Shown here: piece after piece, positions 35,201-42,473 of the stretch
Layout: each line of letters begins with the position of its first letter
Position numbering within the stretch: the stretch's first letter is position 1
Assembly: GCF_029968015.1 (NCBI RefSeq)
Contig: NZ_JASCIS010000018.1
Coordinates: 1-64,000, forward strand
Direction of reading: 5' to 3'
Source: Streptomyces luteolus
GTDB lineage: Bacteria > Actinomycetota > Actinomycetes > Streptomycetales > Streptomycetaceae
DNA length: 64,000 bases
Notes under the pieces: model-generated
What the model was told of the DNA's origin: nothing
Databases searched by the model: none
The model's input: the letters and a program-made list of their open reading frames with translations, nothing else
Position numbers and translations under genes: made by a program

Positions 35201-37918
35201 CGGCTGCGCCAGGACATCGAAACACTCCATACCCTGCTCGCCGTGGTTGCCGCACGTACCGATGTGGTCACCGCCGCGGCCACTGTGCCGGAGCTGACGA
35301 ACGCCGTCTGGCACGACGCTCCCGTCGAGCAAGCCGTCCGGGCGCTGCTGCGCGCGGCGACCACGCTGCGGGCCGCCGAGCGATCACGCCGCATGCTCGG
35401 GGAAACGGAAGAGCTGCTGCGAGCCTGGAGCGAGCGCCCCGATGTCTCACCCGCCGTGGCCCGCGCCCTCGACAGCGTGCGTACGCAGGACTGCGAGGGC
35501 TACCGCGAATTCACGCAGGAGATCGCGGAAGTGCGCGAGGCTGCCCGGCTGCGCGCAGAACAGGACGCGGCGCACCGGCGCGTCAGGGAAGCGTTCCCCG
35601 CACTGGCCGAGCCGATCACCGCGCACCCCGAGGACCAGCGCTGGGACACCCGACTGCCGCAGCTGACCGAGGCTTGGGCCTGGGCCGCCTGGCGGGACCG
35701 CATGGAACGGCTCACCGACCCGGATGCGGAGCGTGCGCTGCGCCGACAGCTGACCGAGGCGGACGACGAGGCGCGCATCCTGCTGTCACGGCTCGCCGCC
35801 GCGCGCGCCTGGCACCGCTGCCTGGGACTCCTCACGGGGGATCAGTCCCGCGCACTGAGCGCCTACCAGCAGGCCTCGCGCCGCATCAAGGGCAAGTACC
35901 AGCACCGCTACCGGCGTGACGCGCAGGCCGCCCTGAGCAAGGCACAGACCGCCGTGCCCGCCTGGATCATGCCGCTGCACCAGGTCGCAGAGACCGTGCC
36001 CATGGACCGGCCCGGCATGTTCGACGTCGTCATCGTCGACGAGGCGAGCCAGTCTGGCCTGGAGGCCATGCTGCTGAGCTGGCTGGCCGACCGCATGGTC
36101 GTCGTCGGCGACAGCAAGCAGGTCAGCCCCTCCAACGTGGGACTCAAACAGGACGAGTACTTCCACCTCAGGGACCGGCTCCTGACCGCCCTCGAACCGG
36201 ACGTACGCAGCCTGTTCGGCCCCGAGTCGAGCTTCTTCGATCTGACCGAGGCGCTGTCCTCGGGCCGCGGCACGCTCATGCTGAAGGAGCACTTCCGGTG
36301 CATGCCGGAGATCATTTCCTTCTCCAACGAGCTGTGCTATGGCGGCCGCTTGCAGCCGTTGCGCCAGTACGGCTCCGACCGGCTGCCGCCGGTTCGCACG
36401 GTGCATGTCGAGAACGGCACGGCGGTGGGATCGGCCGCTCGCCTGGTCAATGCCGCCGAGGCCGAGGCTCTCGTCGACGCCGTCGTGCGCTCCTGCGCCG
36501 ACCCCGCGTACGAGAAGAAGACCATGGGCATCATCAGCCTCCGGTCCAGCAAGGGGCATGTGGCACACCTGGAGAACCTGCTCGCCGAACGCCTCGACTA
36601 CGAGCAGCGCGAGGCGCGTCGTATCCGTGTGGGCGACGCCGAGGACTTCCAGGGCGACGAGCGGCACGTCATGTTCATCTCCTGCATCAACTCGGCCACG
36701 ACGGCCGCAGGCACCGTGCCCGGAGGGTTCAACGGCAAGATGTACGAACAGCGACTCAACGTCGCTGCCTCGCGTGCCCAGGACCAGGTGTGGGTGTTCC
36801 ACAGCGCGCCCACCGAACAGTTCCACGAGAACGATCTGCGCAGGGACTGGCTCGACCACCTCACTCGGCCCGCGGAGGAGGACACCGTCGCGGTCGTGGG
36901 CGAGGTGCTCCCGGACGTGCGGCACGAGGCGTTCGACAGTCTGTTCCAGCAGCAGGTCTACCTGGAACTGATCGCGCGCGATTACCGGGTGCGGCCCGGC
37001 TACCGGGTCGGGCGGCACGCGATCGATCTTGTCGTCGAAGGCGGGACCCGGCGGCTGGCCGTGGCGTGCGACGGTGACGTGTTCGCAGAGGGCGACGACG
37101 CCGCGCGGGCTGCAGCCCGGCAGCGCGATCTGGAACGCGTCGACTGGACGTTCGTGCGCATCCGGGGAAGCCGGTTCCACCTGGACCGTGAGCAGGCCCT
37201 CGCCCCACTCTGGGCGGAGCTGGAGCGGCTCGGTATCGAGCCGGTTCACGTGTCGGCAGCGGTCCGAACGCCGGACGAGGGGGCAGCGGAGCCCATGCCC
37301 GCTGCTGACCCGGCAGGCCGGGAACCTGCTGCTCAGGAAGCTGTGTCCCAGGTGGGTGGCGCCTCGGCAGTCGAGGAAGCCGCACCGGCGGCGACCCCCG
37401 AACCGGAAGCCGAGCAGAGGACTGCCGCAGGCGTCCCGCAACGAGGTGAGCGGCGATCGCTTCCTGTCCAGGCGATTCCGCCGGCCGCCTTCCAGCGACT
37501 GGTCGGTGAGATGCAGGCCTTGCAGGCAGCGCTCGACGCGCCGGTCGGGACACCCTCCGATGTGGACGCGGCCAACCTGGTCTTCTGGCGCCGGTCACAG
37601 GCGGACCAACGGGACCGGCGCACCCAGCGCCTCGGCTTCCTGCGGTCGTTCCTGGACGCCGTCAGGGTCGACACCGGCGTGGCACCAGAGGCGAACGTGG
37701 TGATCCCGGGAGCGCTGTTCACCCTCGAATTCGACGGCCGACAGGGGTCCGGCACGCTCTGCACCATCGCCGAACTCCCAAGTGACGAGGCGGAGATGGT
37801 CTCGCCTTCGTCGCCGCTGGGCCGGGCATTGCTGTGGCAGCCCACAGGACGAGAGGTCCCGTACGAGACGTCCCAGGGAGCGGCGCGTACGGTCGTGGTG
37901 CGAGAGATCCGGTTCTGA
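32240..37918 (+). CDS. SF1 (DNA2/NAM7-type) helicase-REase-GreA C-terminal domain fusion
   Basis: 1,892 residues from ATG 32240 (GTG 32231 is possible; ATG 32135 would place the element inside the gene). The ~570-residue N-terminal region is of unknown function. Walker A is GPPGTGKT (589-596), then a long helical insertion, then Walker B DEAS (1267-1270), GDSKQVSPSN and later helicase motifs (FQGDERHVMFIS; RLNVAASRAQ). Next is an MTES_1575/VSR-like REase domain (YRVGRHAIDLVVEGG, Asp about 1596; LAVACDGD). The last ~70 residues (about 1820-1892) resemble the GreA/GreB C-terminal domain: VIPGALFTLEFDG and SPSSPLGRALLW. GreA-type domains bind the RNA polymerase secondary channel, so this nuclease-helicase may be delivered to transcribing polymerase. 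That role is inference. Confidence 0.8.
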   Translation: MGRVGNGTDSGVQPVDSDFVYEDGLAVRVGEVLPYEPADPGSVEFARKGDDLIRCTLYLDNGTDTALDLDGIELLVRGGPYGKTARQIEDSAGSPLDEHLEGLLRPGRRVAVTWGYSIPAGSAGELDLEVTFRYQDERESVTFTTAGLPAAAPVPRSPAADQLPDQEALFGDQQASLFAGDEDPAPAAPVSVLSRDLDAARVRQIFRFLAEAEESKARPVRTLDNAAGVVWFDELPDGPGVDVMLDGRLGSDEPAWFTVARPDRPDVPHPADLLAPWIDAARIRDFKQTRAPHLRRRIEPQFPDWSEGIPLDKTYHELDEHPKREKIEKLYAAWEQDWLSWAERRRAVEPLVKLYDRLHKMHEDAANLGEAYELVLGFGRLTWETPSGQRVERHLVTHRATIQLDAATGTLTVAPDPTGVGLELEEGMLEGAQHVPGPVREHIVEELEGAVDATDPDHLDALHTALRSWVNAAHSAGAYLPTVERSRPRTLDVPQVGFTPALVLRERGRRSTTDALKAIARQIDNGTPPTELLSYVAGRDGALTAADLAADEDGEGTQERETYFALPANEEQRTIAERLRSNRLVVVQGPPGTGKTHTIANLVTDLLAQGKRVLITSHTPRALRVLRDKLPDSIRDLCVSRTEDGAAARRELEASVQRILSEYAGYDPKAARRDIRSLQTRLATARAAQQAMLRDLAVLREQETVRFEAEIGDYSGSLQEIAGRLTREADSYRWIGPVPQEQPALTAEDALALLHTTRCYTSHHQALAADVPGPAELPAPGDVDEAVAVVQAAEQAHADVRQDPLSARYDAAVRSLDESQQQTLAARLDTFAAARARATQLAAATGPWAEALLSEVAAGHDWQARSRHTAVTEALTSAEVCLNTLGTAMVSGLDQFAPDTALAQATTLHDGLAQGQKLKGPLGLRSKLAKAVGEFAEAVRVDGRAPEDAATAAIVLARVQLELRLAQVETEWGTAAGAWQGHGPRLARLRQDIETLHTLLAVVAARTDVVTAAATVPELTNAVWHDAPVEQAVRALLRAATTLRAAERSRRMLGETEELLRAWSERPDVSPAVARALDSVRTQDCEGYREFTQEIAEVREAARLRAEQDAAHRRVREAFPALAEPITAHPEDQRWDTRLPQLTEAWAWAAWRDRMERLTDPDAERALRRQLTEADDEARILLSRLAAARAWHRCLGLLTGDQSRALSAYQQASRRIKGKYQHRYRRDAQAALSKAQTAVPAWIMPLHQVAETVPMDRPGMFDVVIVDEASQSGLEAMLLSWLADRMVVVGDSKQVSPSNVGLKQDEYFHLRDRLLTALEPDVRSLFGPESSFFDLTEALSSGRGTLMLKEHFRCMPEIISFSNELCYGGRLQPLRQYGSDRLPPVRTVHVENGTAVGSAARLVNAAEAEALVDAVVRSCADPAYEKKTMGIISLRSSKGHVAHLENLLAERLDYEQREARRIRVGDAEDFQGDERHVMFISCINSATTAAGTVPGGFNGKMYEQRLNVAASRAQDQVWVFHSAPTEQFHENDLRRDWLDHLTRPAEEDTVAVVGEVLPDVRHEAFDSLFQQQVYLELIARDYRVRPGYRVGRHAIDLVVEGGTRRLAVACDGDVFAEGDDAARAAARQRDLERVDWTFVRIRGSRFHLDREQALAPLWAELERLGIEPVHVSAAVRTPDEGAAEPMPAADPAGREPAAQEAVSQVGGASAVEEAAPAATPEPEAEQRTAAGVPQRGERRSLPVQAIPPAAFQRLVGEMQALQAALDAPVGTPSDVDAANLVFWRRSQADQRDRRTQRLGFLRSFLDAVRVDTGVAPEANVVIPGALFTLEFDGRQGSGTLCTIAELPSDEAEMVSPSSPLGRALLWQPTGREVPYETSQGAARTVVVREIRF

Positions 37919-37926
37919 CGGATCGA

Positions 37927-37974
37927 CAACGGCCGGGGTCTCATCACGGATGTGATGACACCCCGGCCCGTTGC
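37927..37974. terminator. Hairpin terminator between convergent genes
   Basis: Outer arms CAACGGCCGGGGT and its complement (one extra G) enclose an inner CATCAC/GTGATG stem. It lies between stops at 37918 (plus) and 37977 (minus) and can serve both genes. Confidence 0.75.
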
Positions 37975-37976
37975 TG

Positions 37977-40148
37977 TCAGCCGAGCACCACATCCAGCAG
38001 GGGACTGCGCTCACCGTGCCAGGACACGGCGAGTGCGTCGCGCGCTCGCGTACATGCGACGAACAACAGACAGTGTTCGGCCAGAAGATCGGTCTGGTGC
38101 TGGATCGGGTCCACCTCCGCCGGCGTCACCTGTGGTGCGAAGGGCAGCACGCTCGACGTCACCCCGACGACGGCGACACATCGGAATTCGAGACCCTTCA
38201 TGCTGTGCATGGTGGCCACCCGTACACCGGCCACGTCCGGGCCAGGGTCGTCCTTGACCGCCACGGCCGGGACGCCCTCGCGGCGCAACCGTGAGATGAC
38301 CGAGTCGACCAGCGTGTTGAATCGGGCGCACACGGCTACTTCGGAGGGGGCCACGCCGTCCTGCTCGATCCAAGTACGGATCTGTTCCACGAGCGCGCGC
38401 AATTCGTCGAGTTGGCTGTCGTAGCCGTTCACCGAGGGGGAGCGGCCGTGCAGTTCGGAGCGGTAGCCGTGCAGCGAATCCAGGCCGCCGTCCTCCTCGT
38501 CGTCCTCGCCAAGGCGCCGCACCTCGCGGCTTTCCATGAGGTTTGAGGACCAGCGCAGGATCTCTTCGGTGCTGCGGTAGTTGAGTCGCAGCCGAGCACT
38601 GCGGCCACGGACCGGAATACCGAGAGAGGTGAGGGAGACCCGCGAGTCGTAGATCCGCTGATGCGGATCGCCGACGAGGAACAGATCGTCCGGCCCCGCG
38701 GCCACGCACGCACGCAATACCCGCCACTGAGCCGGATGGAGGTCCTGTGCCTCGTCGACGACGACATGGCGGTAGCGCGGACCTGACCGTCCAAGGAACT
38801 GCGCTGCCTGGTCGCAGAGTTGGGTGTATGTCGCGGCGTCACGCGAGGAGAGGTCCGCGGTGAATCGCTCCATCACCCGCCACAACCGTGCCCGCTGAAC
38901 ACGTCCGACCGGCGTGCCACGCCCGCGGCGCACACAGCGCAGATACTCCTCCGGGGTGCGCAGTCCTTGCGCCAGCACGACGTTGCGGAACTCCTGCGAG
39001 AGGAACTTCTCCGACCACGAGTTGTCCTCGCGGGCCATGGCACGGGTCCAGGCGCTTTTCTCGCCCGCCGCACTCAGCGGCTTGGGCGAGCTGCCGCGTG
39101 CCTCGCGGATCACCCGGGCCGCCAGCGAGTCCACGGTGGTGACATCGACCCGGTCCAGCAGGTGGGCATCGGCGTCACCGAGCAGCAGGGCGAGACTGTC
39201 CCGCAGGGCGGCCGCCATCGTGTTCGTGAACGTGGTCAGCAGCACGCGGTCCTCGGGGGCTCCGCCGAGCAGCAGGTGCCTGACCCGATGGAGGGCGACC
39301 ACGGTCTTCCCGGTCCCGGGGCCGCCCGTGACCTGTGCCGGCCCGAAGAAGCCCGGATGGTAGGCGTAGCGGCGTTGGGCCGGGTGAAGAAAGACGCGCC
39401 AACGGGCGATGTCTGCGGTGAGGATGCGTTCCAGTTCGTCGGGCCCCGTGACCTCCACCATGCGGTCGGGCGTATTGAGGACAGCCTCGGACAGGGTCGG
39501 CGTAGGCCTGTCCTCCGCAGTGCGTACGGTCTGTCCGCGAGGAGCGATCAGCTGCTCCCACACGTCCTCGACAGACTCGCCCTGGGTCAGAAACCAGAGC
39601 ACTTCGTACTGGTCGGCGGGCATCATCGGCGGTGCCATGACTGCCAGGTCGTCGGACGTGACACAGACTCGGGCGAGCCGGAGGACCTGGTCGTCGATGC
39701 CGAGGTCACGCAGGACCCTGTCGGAGTGCTCGGCGAAGAGCCGTGCCGGAGCAGTGATGGCCTTCGTCTCGAAGTACGTCTCCATCTGCTCCAGGGCCTC
39801 GACGTTGCGCACTTCGAGGCCGCCGGTCGCGCTGTTGACCGAGTAGGCCCGCCTGCAGGCCCAGTTGATGGCTTCGTCGTGCGGCGCGACGCGCAGCAGC
39901 GTGAACAGTCCGCTGCCGTCGTCAGGGGCGAGCAGTACGCCCCGGTAGAACTTGGTTATGCGGATGGTGCGGATACGGGGGTCACGCGCCCGCTCGAGCT
40001 TCTCCAAGTGCATGCCTTTGCTGGCATGGAGTTGAGGGACCGTGAGGGACCGGAATCGCTGGATGGCATCGTTGACCTCTTTTTGTACGGGTCTTTGAAG
40101 CGCGATGAGATCCGTCACGAAGTCGTCGGAGAGGGCGAGTCGGGGCAT
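37977..40148 (-). CDS. UvrD/Rep-family helicase with N-terminal RelE-like domain
   Basis: 723 residues. Residues 1-105 look like a RelE/ParE-fold toxin-type domain: FVTDLIALQRPVQKEVNDAI, GMHLEKLERARDPRIRTIRI, YRGVLL, then APHDEAINWA. The UvrD part has Walker A GGPGTGKT (275-282), DEAQ (465-468), LNYRSTEEIL, ATMHSMKGLEF and a final VACTRARDAL motif. Both parts are in one frame, with no separate antitoxin gene. Such fusions are known in actinobacterial genomes, but their mechanism is not established to my knowledge. It is convergent with the SF1 helicase gene and transcribed from the region with island copy 4. The RelE-like part may act on ribosome-bound RNA or may only bind nucleic acid; which one is unknown. 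Confidence 0.82.
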   Translation of the reverse strand: MPRLALSDDFVTDLIALQRPVQKEVNDAIQRFRSLTVPQLHASKGMHLEKLERARDPRIRTIRITKFYRGVLLAPDDGSGLFTLLRVAPHDEAINWACRRAYSVNSATGGLEVRNVEALEQMETYFETKAITAPARLFAEHSDRVLRDLGIDDQVLRLARVCVTSDDLAVMAPPMMPADQYEVLWFLTQGESVEDVWEQLIAPRGQTVRTAEDRPTPTLSEAVLNTPDRMVEVTGPDELERILTADIARWRVFLHPAQRRYAYHPGFFGPAQVTGGPGTGKTVVALHRVRHLLLGGAPEDRVLLTTFTNTMAAALRDSLALLLGDADAHLLDRVDVTTVDSLAARVIREARGSSPKPLSAAGEKSAWTRAMAREDNSWSEKFLSQEFRNVVLAQGLRTPEEYLRCVRRGRGTPVGRVQRARLWRVMERFTADLSSRDAATYTQLCDQAAQFLGRSGPRYRHVVVDEAQDLHPAQWRVLRACVAAGPDDLFLVGDPHQRIYDSRVSLTSLGIPVRGRSARLRLNYRSTEEILRWSSNLMESREVRRLGEDDEEDGGLDSLHGYRSELHGRSPSVNGYDSQLDELRALVEQIRTWIEQDGVAPSEVAVCARFNTLVDSVISRLRREGVPAVAVKDDPGPDVAGVRVATMHSMKGLEFRCVAVVGVTSSVLPFAPQVTPAEVDPIQHQTDLLAEHCLLFVACTRARDALAVSWHGERSPLLDVVLG

Positions 40149-40232
40149 GGCGTCCTCGGAGTGAGGTGGAGAGAGCGGTCGGCGTACAGCCTAGGGACAG
40201 GCCGGGGAAGAGCCTCAAGCACGGTGCAATCG

Positions 40233-40261
40233 TTGTGTGAACTCAGTCAACGGTCTATATT
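40233..40261 (+). promoter_or_regulatory. Island element, copy 4, overlapping a candidate promoter
   Basis: The element is 40236-40252, TGTGAACTCAGTCAACG: left arm and core perfect, right arm degenerate. On the plus strand it overlaps TTGTGT (40233-40238), which is 17 bases before TATATT (40256-40261), a good -35/-10 pair toward the drmA/drmC remnant. Binding here would block that promoter. The UvrD gene starts 88 bases away on the other side. Confidence 0.6.
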
Positions 40262-40321
40262 CTATGCTCAGCTTCCGGCTTCACGCTCGTATCCCACGGA
40301 ACTGTCCGAAAGGACCTCTGC

Positions 40322-40567
40322 ATGCCCGGCTCAGGCCCCTGTCCCGCACCCTCTCGACGAGGTTCCCCAGACATTCCGCCCTGCAGACTCGTACGACGTC
40401 CGGGAGGGACTTCGTCGGGTACATCCGTCGCGACCTGCTGGGCCCCTGGGACGGCGAGAGCGAGACGCTGACCAGCGGCTCCTCGGGCCCGCGGGATCGC
40501 TACTGACTCGGGGGACGAGCAGGAAGGAGAGGACACCGGGCTCCAGGAGCGGCTCACACCACAGGCC
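40322..40567 (+). pseudogene. Degenerate 5' end of a drmA-like (DISARM) gene
   Basis: ATG 40322 has GAAAGGAC upstream, but its frame runs into nonsense. A second frame gives PLDEVPQTFRPADSYDVREGL and a third gives VGYIRRDLLGPWDG, then ESETLTSGSSGPRDRY before TGA 40504-40506. Read together they resemble the DrmA N-terminus (a YDVRD...RDLLGP...RY pattern). The original frame resumes downstream as TPQAVGHIWASSMGLSCSV. At least two frameshifts are therefore needed to rebuild the 5' end. The expected stretch between RDRY and the next block also appears shortened. Confidence 0.6.
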
Positions 40568-41866
40568 GTGGGGCACATCTGGGCGTCCTCGATGGGCTTG
40601 TCCTGCTCGGTTCCCGCCTCCGTCGGCACACTCAGCGCCACGGTCCGCTGGGGCCGCTATACCCAGAGCGAGGTGGCCACCGACGGTGGCACGACGCGCA
40701 GGGCATGGTCGCGTGAGCAGATCAAGCGCCCAGTCGATATCGATGTGGCCGGTGAGCAGGACCGGACCGTTTCGCTCGACGGGAAAGGGGTGGTCCTCGA
40801 TGTGCGGGTACGGCACCATGCGGGGCACACCGACGCCGAAGACCTGCGCATCGTCGAGTTGACCCTCGTCAACAGACAGCCGGACAGCCGTGAAGCCCGC
40901 GACGGTCATTGGCTCTTTCAGACGTCGATCGAGGTCACCGCCTTCCCCGACGACCAGGCTGCGGTGTTCGCGCCGGTCGACGACCCCCTCGACCCCGCCA
41001 ACTCGGGCAACGCCCCCGAGGACGCCGAAGAACGTCGCCTCAGGCTTCTCTACCGCGCCACTCTCAGCCACGCCAAGGGCCGCAACGTAGCCGTGCACGC
41101 CAAGGTGCGGGCCGGTGAACGCAATGCGTACCGGCCGACCACCGAGTGGCTCCCGACATCTCGGGCCAAGGACCTTGCCGGTCTATTGGCGCGGCATCTC
41201 GGTCGCGAACGGGCACTGAGTGAACTGACGACAGCGGCGGTCCGCGACCCCATAGAGCGGTTGTACACCGCGATGGCGACGGACGGAGTGCCCTTCGGTG
41301 AGGCTGCAGCCTACGTGCGCGGATATGCCGCCGCGGCCCAGGATGCCCGGGACGCAGTCCAGGTCCGCACGGTCTGGGGCGGTCCCGCAACGCCGGCTGT
41401 TCCAGTGCGGGCCACGGCTCAGGTGCTCACCGAGGTCATAGCCGAGGCTCAGTTCGAGCTCCTGGCGATGACCTACGCTGCCCGCGCCTACCCCGCCCTC
41501 ACGGAGGCGCTGGCGCTGGCTGTCCGGCGGGGTGTGAGCGTGGGCATCGTGGTCGAGACGCTGGCAGGGGCACGAGGCCTGCTGGCCGGTGACGAGCCCG
41601 GCGCCGCCTTCGCCGGGGTTTCGGGCGTACGACTGTGGCACTGGGCGCGTCCTGAGGGGGAAGGCCGGGCATCGCGCCAGCACGCAAAGCTGGCCGTCGC
41701 CGACCGGCAATTGCTCTTCCTGGGCAGCGCCAACCTGACGGAGTCGGCGGCACGACGCAACATCGAGGCCGGTGTGCTGGTCCGGGGCGGCCCTGCACCG
41801 AAGCGTGCGGCCGAGCACATCGAGGAGCTGCAGCGGCAGGGCGTTCTACGGCCTTGGGGAGGCTGA
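40568..41866 (+). CDS. DrmA N-terminal domain joined to DrmC-like phospholipase-D domain
   Basis: An open frame of 432 residues; GTG 40568 is only the first possible start after the damaged 5' end. The first ~190 residues read like the beta-rich DrmA N-terminal domain (SMGLSCSVPASVGTLSATV, then WGRY; LTLVNRQ; ERRLRLLYRATL). Without any helicase motif the frame passes into a PLD domain of DrmC type: VRTVWGGPATPAVPVRATAQV, one HKD motif (HAKLAVAD), then GSANLTESAARRNIEAGVLV. A complete DISARM locus has the DrmA helicase core and DrmB between these parts, so an in-frame deletion probably made this chimera. It may be expressed from the 40233 promoter only if translation restarts internally. Confidence 0.62.
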   Translation: MGHIWASSMGLSCSVPASVGTLSATVRWGRYTQSEVATDGGTTRRAWSREQIKRPVDIDVAGEQDRTVSLDGKGVVLDVRVRHHAGHTDAEDLRIVELTLVNRQPDSREARDGHWLFQTSIEVTAFPDDQAAVFAPVDDPLDPANSGNAPEDAEERRLRLLYRATLSHAKGRNVAVHAKVRAGERNAYRPTTEWLPTSRAKDLAGLLARHLGRERALSELTTAAVRDPIERLYTAMATDGVPFGEAAAYVRGYAAAAQDARDAVQVRTVWGGPATPAVPVRATAQVLTEVIAEAQFELLAMTYAARAYPALTEALALAVRRGVSVGIVVETLAGARGLLAGDEPGAAFAGVSGVRLWHWARPEGEGRASRQHAKLAVADRQLLFLGSANLTESAARRNIEAGVLVRGGPAPKRAAEHIEELQRQGVLRPWGG

Positions 41867-41988
41867 ATACAGCAGCCTGGCACCTACGGGTGACCATCCA
41901 CTGGGGCTGCGAGAGGGAGGGGCGTAACCCGACGGATACAGTTCGAGATAGGGACCAACGGCACCGACCACCCACGGGGGTACAGGAC

Positions 41989-42354
41989 ATGGCACTCTTC
42001 GGCAACGCGCACACCGTCGACCCGGGCAAGGCGCAGCAGGAGTACGCGCGGCTCTTCGGGCACGGTGAGCAGGTCTACGCGGCCTACGTGTTGATCCGCG
42101 ACACGATCCTCTTCACCGACCGGCGGCTCGTGCTCATAGACAAGCAGGGGATCACCGGCAAGAAGGTCGAGTACCACTCCGTGCCGTACAAGAGCATCAC
42201 GCGGTTCGCCGTCGAGACGGCCGGGCACTTCGACCTGGACGCGGAGTTGAAGATCTGGGTGTCGGGGGAGTCGGCGCCGATCGAGAAGACCTTCACCAAG
42301 GGTGTGAACATCTACGAAGTGCAGGCGATTCTGACGCAGTTCGTGGCTCGCTAG
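41989..42354 (+). CDS. Small bacterial PH-domain protein
   Basis: 121 residues from ATG 41989. The sequence VLIRDTILFTDRRLVLIDKQG, then KKVEYHSVPYKSITRF and KIWVSGESAPIEKTF, is the pattern of bacterial PH domains (YokE-like, formerly DUF1696). It has no signal peptide or membrane segment. The family is widespread in Streptomyces and its role is unclear. It is the first ordinary gene to the right of the island. Confidence 0.85.
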   Translation: MALFGNAHTVDPGKAQQEYARLFGHGEQVYAAYVLIRDTILFTDRRLVLIDKQGITGKKVEYHSVPYKSITRFAVETAGHFDLDAELKIWVSGESAPIEKTFTKGVNIYEVQAILTQFVAR

Positions 42355-42387
42355 CCGGCCCGGCAAGCGTATCGCGAGTTAGGCTTT

Positions 42388-42411
42388 GCGAGTTAGGTTT
42401 ACCTAACTTGC
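42388..42411. promoter_or_regulatory. AT-rich inverted repeat upstream of the methyltransferase
   Basis: GCGAGTTAGG (42388-42397) and CCTAACTTGC (42402-42411) form a 10-bp inverted repeat with one mismatch and a TTTA centre. The left arm is also directly repeated at 42374-42383. TTAGGT...ACCTAA recalls the Streptomyces iron box bound by DmdR/IdeR, but the gap between half-sites is shorter than in that consensus, so the regulator is uncertain. Confidence 0.5.
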
Positions 42412-42473
42412 GCGGCCGGTCCTGCGTCGGCCGGGCTTCGTCCAGGGACTACAGGGACTAAAGGGGGATCACT

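Noticed and set aside
40237..40506. A separate 89-codon gene before the drmA/drmC chimera
   Set aside because: Its start lies in the operator and its last 40 residues are the drmA-like block in a shifted frame, so it is better read as part of the damaged drmA 5' end.
12168..41866. Mokosh or Zorya type system, suggested by helicase, kinase and PLD genes in one island
   Set aside because: Kinase, helicase and PLD are in separate, differently oriented genes. The PLD is of DrmC type and no ZorA/ZorB motor genes are present.
41867..42473. Right attachment site for a tRNA-Leu-integrated element
   Set aside because: I searched by eye for the tRNA 3' sequence (GTTCAAGTCC and its complement) and found no copy near the island's right edge.
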